Part shown: piece by piece, positions 56,961-64,000 of the stretch
Numbering within the stretch: the first letter of the stretch is position 1
Layout: each line of letters opens with the position of its first letter
From: Okapia johnstoni
Taxonomy: Eukaryota > Chordata > Mammalia > Artiodactyla > Giraffidae
Reading direction: 5' to 3'
DNA length: 64,000 nt
NCBI GenBank assembly: GCA_024291935.2
Contig: CM044309.1
Location: 3,348,001 to 3,412,000 of the forward strand
Notes under the pieces: model-generated
What the model saw: only the letters and a program-made list of their open reading frames with translations
What the model was told of the DNA's origin: nothing
Databases searched by the model: none
Made by a program: the position numbers and the translations under genes

Positions 56961-57884
56961 TAAAATCTTATTTTAGTGATTTGGAAATACATTCAAAATA
57001 ATTATCTTGGGGACACAGTAGAGAAAATTCAAAAGATAAAGCTATATATAGCAGTCACAGTAAGATAAGAAAGCACACCCCAAAATATCAGTGTGGATAT
57101 AGCGAGTGGCAGGATTGCATTTTAGGCAATATTTATTCTCTACTTTTTGTTAAAGAACAATTGTGTATATATCTCAGTGCACATACATTGTTTACATTGG
57201 GGTAAATTGGAAAGTAATTTTAAAAAATACTTTTCAATAATTCTTGAAACTCCATCCTTTCAAATGTGGAAATGATATTTCAGATTGCAATAAAATTTAA
57301 TAGGGATAAGTGTGATTCTTCTATTACATCTTTCATTTGAATAGAAGATCAGTCTTGTGTGACAGATATACCTATGAAGAACTTTTATCTGTTATCATAA
57401 ATAAAGTATATTCATTGATATAAATTAAGAGAAAGTTGCAAGAATGAGTCTCCAAGAAAAATCTAATGAAGAATAGTATAGATTTTTAGAAGGCCCACAT
57501 AACTCACAACTAAAATGAATGGCTATTTTGTTTTATATCTTCAGCATAATTGACAATAAAGAAATAACTTACATTAAACATTCAGAGGAGCATATCTTAA
57601 AAGTAAAATCTCTGCAAAATTTTGATTTCAGGAAGAAGCTAGGAATTTTAGTAAAACTGTAAAATAAAATCTGAAATACTACTGTATTTTTTCATTTGCT
57701 AATTTACAAGGCTATTAAATATATAGTCATGAAATAGATCAAAGAGATATTAGACGCATTCATAGGACAGAATAATTATTTTTAAAAACTTATATTTAAT
57801 GTATCCATTATAATTCCAATTAGAGTCTTTGAAATATTCTTTAATTGAGTTGTAATAGAAACTTTTGCAAATTCTTAAGCTCTG
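56961..57884. other. Unassigned AT-rich DNA
   Basis: No recognised repeat or gene. Confidence 0.35.
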
Positions 57885-58830
57885 AAATTATGTTAGCTTT
57901 TATCCTTTCCTCCTCATCACCAGTGTTATTAACATCTTGTATTTATAGTGGCACATGTGTTACAATTAATGAACCAATATTGATGTATTGCAATTTATTA
58001 AAGTTCATAGTTTACATTGGGCTTCATCCTATGTTGTACATGAGTTCTGACAAATGTATAATGGCAAGTATCCACTATTATGTTGTTACACAGACTATTT
58101 TCATTGGCCAAGTATTGCATTTGCACAAATTGCAATATCGTTTTCTATTCCTGTCAGCAATGAATAAAAGTTCCTGTTGATCCACTTCCTTGCTAGCATT
58201 TGATGCTGTCAGTGTTTTGGATGTTAACAGTTCTAATAGCTATGTAGTAATATCTATCGTTTTAATTTGTAATTCTCTATTAACATACGATGTTGAGCAC
58301 AGCTTCATGTTCTTACTTTTTGCCTGTTTATTTATTTATTTATTGGTGAGGTGATTGTTCAGATATTTAGCCCATTTTTAGCTGTATTGTTTTTCATATT
58401 GTTGAATTATAAGCATTCCTTGTATATTTTGGTTACCAGTTCTTCCTCATATATATATTTTGTGAATATTTTCTCCCAATTGGAGACTTGTTCCATTCCC
58501 TAAACATAGTCTTTCATACAGTCTAAGTTTTTATTATAATGAAGTCTAATTTATTTTTTCTTTCATATATTTAAAATGGTTTTATATCTAGAACATCATC
58601 ACTAGATGTTAGGCACTGAGATTTTCAGCTATGCTGTCTTCTAAGAGTTTTATATTTTTGCATTTTACATTTAGGTGTATGATCGGTTTTGAGTAATTTT
58701 TGTGAAGAATGAAAGGTCTGTGTCTACAGTCCACATACAAGTCACGTTCTTGTACGTGGATGTCTAGTTGTTCCAACATCATTTGCTAAAAACCTTTCAT
58801 CAAAAAAAGGTGGTTTTTTTTTTTCTATTT
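57885..58830 (-). mobile_element. L1M LINE 3' region
   Basis: Antisense L1M pattern over almost 1 kb: 'gcacatgtgttacaattaatg', 'gacaaatgtataatggcaag', 'gcaatgaataaaagttcctg', 'gctagcatttgatgctgtc', 'tcttctaagagttttatat'. The 111-codon plus frame at 57845-58180 is on the non-coding side. Confidence 0.85.
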
Positions 58831-59664
58831 TATCCACTGACTTTCTGTTTCCATGCACAAATTGCAGGGATTCAAGCTCATTTCTACTCTGTTCCTCAGT
58901 TTTCTCCCCAGAACACACACCTTTAGAAGAAACCTTCCATGTTTTTAGCAACCCCTTGTCTAATGGAGAAATGTCTTTCATAGCATCCCTGCACCTTCTC
59001 ATCAAATCCTTATTAAAGGACAGGTGATGACTTAACAAAGCAACTCATTCCTGGGTTAGATAACCCAAGCTGTAATTCATTCATTCATTCAAAATACATT
59101 TCACACTCACTGTATATCAGATATCGAACTAAAAACTATACTGAACCTAAAATTATAAGATTTTGGCCTAGTTCTCTTGAGCAATATACAAACATCGATA
59201 TCCTCTTTTATGCAGATTTTGATAGATGTTAGAATGCCCCTCTTTCTGTCTTTCAGTTTAACACTTTCCTGTTCTTTCAGACATCGCTAATGTGACAGTG
59301 ATGTACCTTAATCAGAATGAAGTTTCATTTGTCTGTGTGTTCCTCTCAAAACATTATTGACTCAGATAAATATCCTGCTCTAGAAGTCATCCATCTGGTA
59401 TAGTGCAGTGCATCTATTTATTTTCTGTGACCTGAATGACATCTCTATTAAGTAAGACTTAAATCTTTGACATGTTTGCTGCCAAAATGTCATAATATAC
59501 CATTATATTAAATTCACTATGAAGTTAGCATTTGCCTGGTGGTCATGTCCAATATTGTTTTTAAATATGGAAAATCTCACTATGAGATGCCTTCAGTGAA
59601 TTTAAGAGTTGGGGATTAATTTTAATTGAATCAAATATTATACAAAAGTATCTGAAGAGGCAGC
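58831..59664. other. Unassigned DNA
   Basis: No repeat is confidently recognised. 59078-59160 ('ttcattcattcaaaatac...') has a weak old-repeat look. Confidence 0.35.
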
Positions 59665-59860
59665 ATACTATAATAGGAAAAATGCTGGATTTGGCATTGG
59701 AAGACCCAGATTAAGCTTGTTGCTGCTATATATACTAGCTATTCTCAAGTGAGTGATTTAAATTCTTTGAGCACTAAGTACTCCTCTGTGAAATAGTGAA
59801 GAGAGCAATACTTGCCCCGTCTATCTTCTAGTGAGTTTTGGGAAATAAGCACTCATTTCT
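59665..59860 (+). mobile_element. MIR SINE
   Basis: It has a plus-strand MIR pattern: 'catactataataggaaaaatgc', 'tttggcattggaagacccagat', 'ttctttgagcac', 'cctctgtgaaatag'. A BovB follows directly. Confidence 0.65.
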
Positions 59861-59871
59861 CATGCTTGTAT

Positions 59872-61108
59872 GGTTATGCTCAAAATCCTTCAAGCTAGAC
59901 TTCAGCAGTACATGAACTGAGAACGCCTGAATGTACGAACTGGGTTTAAAAAAGACAGGGGAACTAGCGATCAAATTACTAACATCCACTGGATCATAGA
60001 AAAAGCAAGGGGATTCCAGAAAAAACATCTACTTCTGCTTTGTTGACTATATCAAAGACTTCTGTGTGGATCACAATAAACTGTGGAAAATTCTTCAAGA
60101 AATGGAACTACTAAGCTACCTTACCTGTCTCCTGAGAAACCTGTATGTGAGTCAAGAAGCAACAGTTAGAACCTTAGATGGAACAAAATGACTGGTTCAA
60201 AATTGGGAAAGGAGTACATCAAGGCTATATATCATCACCTTGCTTATTTAACTTATATGCAAAGTACATCATGCAAAATGCTGGGCTGGATGAATCACAA
60301 GCTGGAATCAAAATTGCTGGGAGAAATAGCAATAACTTCAGATATGCAGATGACACCACCCTTATGGCAGAAAGCGAAGAGGAACTGAGAGCCTCTTGAT
60401 GAAAGTGAAAGAGGAGAGTGAAAAAGTTGGCTTAAAGCTCAACATTCAGAAAACTAAGATCATGGCATCTGGTCCCATCACTTCATGGCAAATAGATGGG
60501 GAAACAGTGGAAGCAGTGATGTATTTAATTTTCTTGGGCTCCAAAATCACTCCAGATGGTGACTGCAAAAGATGCTAGCTTGATGAAAGAAAAGCTATGA
60601 CAAACCTAGACAGCAAATTAAAAAGCAGAGACATCACTTTGTTGACAAAATTCCATATAGTTAAAGCTGTGGTTTCTCCAGTAGTCATGTACAGATGTGG
60701 GAGTTGGACCATAAAGAAGGCTGAGCAGTGAAGAATTGATGCTTTTGAATTGTGGTGTTGGAGAGAACACTTGAGAGACCCTTGGACAACAAGGAGATCC
60801 AACCAGTCCATCCTAAAAGAAGTCAACCCTGAATATTCATTGGAAGGAATGATGCTGAAGCTGAAACTCCAGTCCTTTGGCCACCTGATGCGAAGAGCTG
60901 ATTCTCTGTAAAAGACCCTGATGCTAGGAAAGTCTGAAGGCGAAAGGAGAAGAGAATGACAGCAGATGAGATGGTCAGATAGCATCACCAACTCAATTAA
61001 CATGAATCTGAGAAAACTCCAGGAGATGCTGAAGGTCAGAGAAGCCTGGTGTGCTGTAGTCCATGGTGTTGCAGAGTCAGACTCGACTTAGGAACTGAAC
61101 AACAACAA
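59872..61108 (+). mobile_element. BovB LINE, 5'-truncated
   Basis: Begins inside the RT region ('tatgctcaaaatccttcaagc') and runs to the 3' tail ('aggaactgaacaacaa'). It carries indels, including losses in the fingers region near 60055 and 60165 and at about 60563. It is clearly old and inactive. Confidence 0.94.
60178..60399 (+). pseudogene. BovB reverse transcriptase remnant with intact YADD box
   Basis: The 73-codon frame covers the RT palm: a GKGVHQG block at residues 10-16, an NLYAKYIM block and the catalytic YADD box at residues 56-59 (60343-60354). It ends at an in-frame stop at 60397. The rest of the ORF continues in a different frame from 60396 (60 codons) because of an indel. Confidence 0.88.
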
Positions 61109-61149
61109 TCATATGGAAACATGTATGAAAATAACTTGTAAGTAATAAT

Positions 61150-61400
61150 ATTCACTGAACAATGAACTACATACAGTAAAAGTCATCCTTTTTGGTGTAC
61201 AGTTCTATTATATAGTTATGTACATACCACTGAAATCATAATATAGACATCATATTCCCAGCAGCCTCTTTGTAGTCCACCCTGGAAATCATTAATATAC
61301 TATGTGTCCTAACAGTTTTGCCATTCCCAGAATGTTCTATAAATGGAATCATACCAGATGTGACTTTCTTCACTTTTGATAATATTCTTTAATACTTACC
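61150..61400 (-). mobile_element. L1M LINE 3' region, left part
   Basis: The antisense L1M pattern ('tttggtgtacagttctatta', 'cctctttgtagtccacc', 'cagttttgccattcccagaatg', 'aaatggaatcataccagatg') is interrupted at 61401 by a Bov-A insertion. Confidence 0.75.
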
Positions 61401-61411
61401 CATGCTACCAT

Positions 61412-61540
61412 CAGAGAAGGCACTGGCAACCCCCTCCAGTACTCTTGCCTGGAAAATCCCATGGATGGAGAAGCCTGGTAGGCTGCAGTCCATGGGGTCG
61501 CAAAGAGTCGGACACGACCGAGCGACTTCACTTTCACTTT
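61412..61540 (+). mobile_element. Single Bov-A unit with TSD
   Basis: One Bov-A unit of 129 bp ends 'cactttcacttt', with no tRNA head and no second unit. Perfect 11-bp TSDs (CATGCTACCAT) lie at 61401-61411 and 61541-61551, so the monomer is a complete insertion. Confidence 0.95.
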
Positions 61541-61551
61541 CATGCTACCAT

Positions 61552-62039
61552 ATTTATCTATATTTTGTTCCTTTGTGTTGGTATATGAAGAAAAGGTGTT
61601 TTTAATTGTATCGAAATCCAATTAATATATTTTGAGAAAAAGAAAGTATTTCTTTTATGAATTTATTGTTGTTACTGAATTGAATAAAAATATGTAATAC
61701 GTCTACTACCATAAAACAAAACAAGGGCAATTTAATAGTTCTTCTAAGCCTTGTACCTTCATTTTGGAAATGTATATCTCTTTCTTTCAGATGAAAATTG
61801 AATTCCCAAGGGCATAGTTTTCAGAAAATATAGCTTGGTCATGTTTGTAGTCATATAGTTTGAAATGAAATTAAAAACAGGAGGTGGTTTTCTTGACATG
61901 TGAGATTAAAAGGCCAAGGTATGACTGATTGTGTAGGATTTTTTTTTTTCCAGTTGCCAAAAAAAGCTCTTTTGAGCTGAACAAGAGAGGTATAAATTAA
62001 AGTGATTGCACACTTCAGATTTTACTAGCAGCATGAAAT
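61552..62039. other. Unassigned AT-rich DNA
   Basis: No recognised repeat beyond the L1M flank. A T run lies at 61941-61949. Confidence 0.35.
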
Positions 62040-62480
62040 CTGGTTGGCAATTTGCTGTTTTGCAGACATTGCGGCCTGCCGGCATGGGGTGGGGCCATCA
62101 CGTGTGAATGCCGTCTATTACTCCAAGTGGCTCTCTGAACGATCTTGTGGAGTAGTCTTGTAGCAGCTGCACGCGGGCTGAGCGCCAGCTTGTGTTCTGG
62201 AGCCTCTTTAGGTCTGAAAGTTGTTGCATTTCCTTTTTTGCTTGTTTGTTTGCTCCTAATTCATTGGCCATGTGTGTAATTATAGGTTGGAGGGATGATT
62301 ACACAAACGAATCACAATCCAGCTTGGCTTGCGAGTATACAGAGCTTTGGTTGTTAATCACAATTGTTTAAGCAGGAGCTCCCTCTCCCTGAAATGCAGA
62401 TGCCAAGTCACTCTCACTGACGCTTCGGCAAATCAGACTTGTTGACGTCTCATGAAGACCGTGTTCGTGTCCCGTTCAGC
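62040..62480. promoter_or_regulatory. Candidate conserved non-coding element
   Basis: This block has more GC and CpG than its surroundings, no transposon similarity and no open frame of note. It holds several homeodomain-type TAAT cores (TAATTCATTGG, GTAATTATAGG, GATGATTACA, TTAATCACAATTG), an E-box-like CACGTG near 62119-62124 and a CCAAT-like CATTGG. This is suggestive of an enhancer only, and cross-species conservation cannot be seen from here. Confidence 0.22.
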
Positions 62481-62814
62481 AGGTCACTTTTGTATAACAT
62501 TGGACGTTGCTTCTTGGCTTTGAGATTGCTAAGACTGGAATCAATACACAGACCTGGTATCAGAAGTTGGATTTCTCCTCAAAATTTTCTTAGAAAATCA
62601 AATTATACCACACCTAGTGGGAAATATATTGAATTAGTGTATTTCAAAGTTATTGCTATAAATGGAAATAATGGATTTTTAAAATAAAGTTTTTGATTTG
62701 AGGCTTTTTAAAGTAGACAGAAGACAACAAGGATTAAAAGATTCCCAGTCTCTCAAAAGTCGCATTACTGTAAACTAGTACATATAGAATTATCATACAG
62801 CCAAAAGCATTTTG
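62481..62814. other. Unassigned DNA
   Basis: No recognised repeat. The 82-codon frame at 62439-62687 has no domain. Confidence 0.3.
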
Positions 62815-63015
62815 TGGAGCACACCACACTTGAAAGATACAATATAGACTATGTATCCTCACTATGACTTTGAGCAGATCTCCTAACCTTGTGAGCATCA
62901 GTTCTGCATCTATAAAATGGGGATACTAACCTTCCTCAAGGAATTTTATGAGGAAAAAATGAATTATATTGGTAAAGCTCTTGGGACATTTAGTTGGCTC
63001 ATAAAACATAGAGGA
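62815..63015 (+). mobile_element. MIR SINE
   Basis: It has a plus-strand MIR pattern: 'atgactttgagcagatctcctaacc', 'catctataaaatggggatac', 'gaggaaaaaatgaattatat'. Confidence 0.8.
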
Positions 63016-64000
63016 TTGTTTGTTTTCTAAGGGAAGTAAATCTAATAATCTTGGCTGTATATTGAACTACAATACTTTGGACAGTGATTTAAACATAGAA
63101 ATTAGGGGTCAGTGTTTGTGTATATGACAAACTTCTCAGTTACAATGCACTTATGACCTTATTCACGATGAGTACTGTAATAATTATTCTTATATAAAAT
63201 ACGCTAATAATTACGTTGGATTGGCTATTTTCTCATCTGCTTCTAATCCAGTAACTATGCATCAATGTACAGCGTGGAAAAACTTGTTTTATTCAATTCA
63301 TCCTTTCACATGACATTCACCACTCATTCACCCACTGATCATTTATTAGAATCTACTGTGTCCCTGGCTGTACGTATCTGTATGTATCGGTGTTTTACGT
63401 CTCCTTCGTTCTGTCAAGGGAGATAAATGTGTGCATTTCTGTCATACATGGGGGTAAAATGTTACCAAACACAAGTGTGCTCTACATGCTGTGAAGCCAA
63501 AGAAACCCAAGTGTGGGGGTTAGGGGCAGAGAAAGGGTTACTGCAGGACCATGCAAGGAGGCAGGTGGCTTGTACCCCGAGAATCCCAAGCTCCCTGAAA
63601 GATTTCAGCAAAGAAGCTGAGACAGAGCGAGGGAGGGGCGTGACTGGTCCGGGCAAACTTCTTGGTGTTGGAATCCTCTGTTTGTGCAGCTATCCGTGTT
63701 GGTCAGGTCGTGATGTGCCTGTGAACCTCCACCGAGACAAGTGTTAATCTCTGCTCTGCAACTTTTTAATCTCTGTATGAATGGACTTTTAAAGGTCCGA
63801 GCCTTGAGGATAGGCTGTCCTGTATGTTTCAGGCTGTAGATAACGCTCTTTAAGACACAGAGCTAGCATGACTGAGCACAGGAAAAAGAGCAGATCCAAT
63901 ACGGAGTCCGATTTTTTCCTTCCTATTACAAAAAGTTGTTTGGTGGCAGAAGGAAGATGAAAAGTCCCACGGGAGTTTGAAATTGTGGCACTATTGATTC
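63016..64000. other. Unassigned DNA
   Basis: No recognised gene. The 63290-63360 part ('ccactcattcacccactgatc') has a weak old-repeat look. The 106-codon plus frame at 63427-63747 overlaps a 64-codon minus frame and shows no domain. Confidence 0.35.

Noticed and set aside
63427..63747. 106-codon frame near the window end
   Set aside because: It overlaps an opposing frame, shows no recognisable domain, and lacks a supporting splice site or promoter.

Overview
This window is nuclear DNA from a ruminant, almost certainly a bovid (cattle, buffalo, sheep or goat group). The diagnosis rests on dense BovB (RTE-type) LINE copies and their partner SINEs: Bov-A2 dimers ending in AGC repeats, and Bov-tA, a tRNA-derived head joined to a Bov-A unit. 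Older mammalian repeats lie beneath them: MIR, L2, L1M, MLT1 LTRs, MER5-like and Tigger DNA transposons. I see no bacterial, viral-genome or organellar layout.

I found no convincing protein-coding gene, rRNA, tRNA gene or CRISPR array. Almost every open frame over 100 codons is either BovB reverse transcriptase (broken), the recurrent antisense frame of BovB, or a chance frame in unassigned intergenic or intronic sequence. The best unexplained coding-like signal is weak: a signal-peptide-like frame at 1854-2069 that ends at a good splice-donor match.

Layout. 1-5 kb: an MLT1 LTR end, a Bov-A2, three Bov-tA copies and a 1.4 kb BovB with target-site duplications (TSDs). 5.9-7.4 kb: a BovB whose 5' part is inverted (twin-priming type). 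9.5-13.3 kb: BovB, Bov-A2 and Bov-tA, with BovB splitting a MIR. 13.3-21 kb: mostly unassigned AT-rich DNA with a few SINEs. 21-25.5 kb: a bare poly(A)-tail insertion, a short BovB, a MIR, a perfect hairpin, microsatellites and a probable LTR. 27-33.3 kb: Bov-tA, Bov-A2, an MLT1A LTR, a probable ERV LTR and BovB. 34-39.5 kb: an internally deleted Tigger element, L1 pieces, two BovB pieces and an L1 3' end carrying a nested Bov-tA. 42.7-49.6 kb: BovB, a three-part SINE and Bov-tA. 49.7-55 kb: L2 and MIR relics. 55-61.6 kb: BovB copies and L1M pieces. 62.0-62.5 kb: a more GC-rich, repeat-free block that may be a conserved non-coding element.

The parts interact as mobile elements do. BovB supplies the endonuclease and reverse transcriptase, and the Bov-A and Bov-tA SINEs share its 3' end and are understood to be moved by it. 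By my boundaries BovB alone covers about 8.8 kb (roughly 14%). TSDs at many copies give exact edges and an insertion order: MIR, L2 and L1M first, then Tigger, BovB and ruminant L1, then Bov-tA and Bov-A2. Family names come from recognition of consensus sequences, not from a database search.
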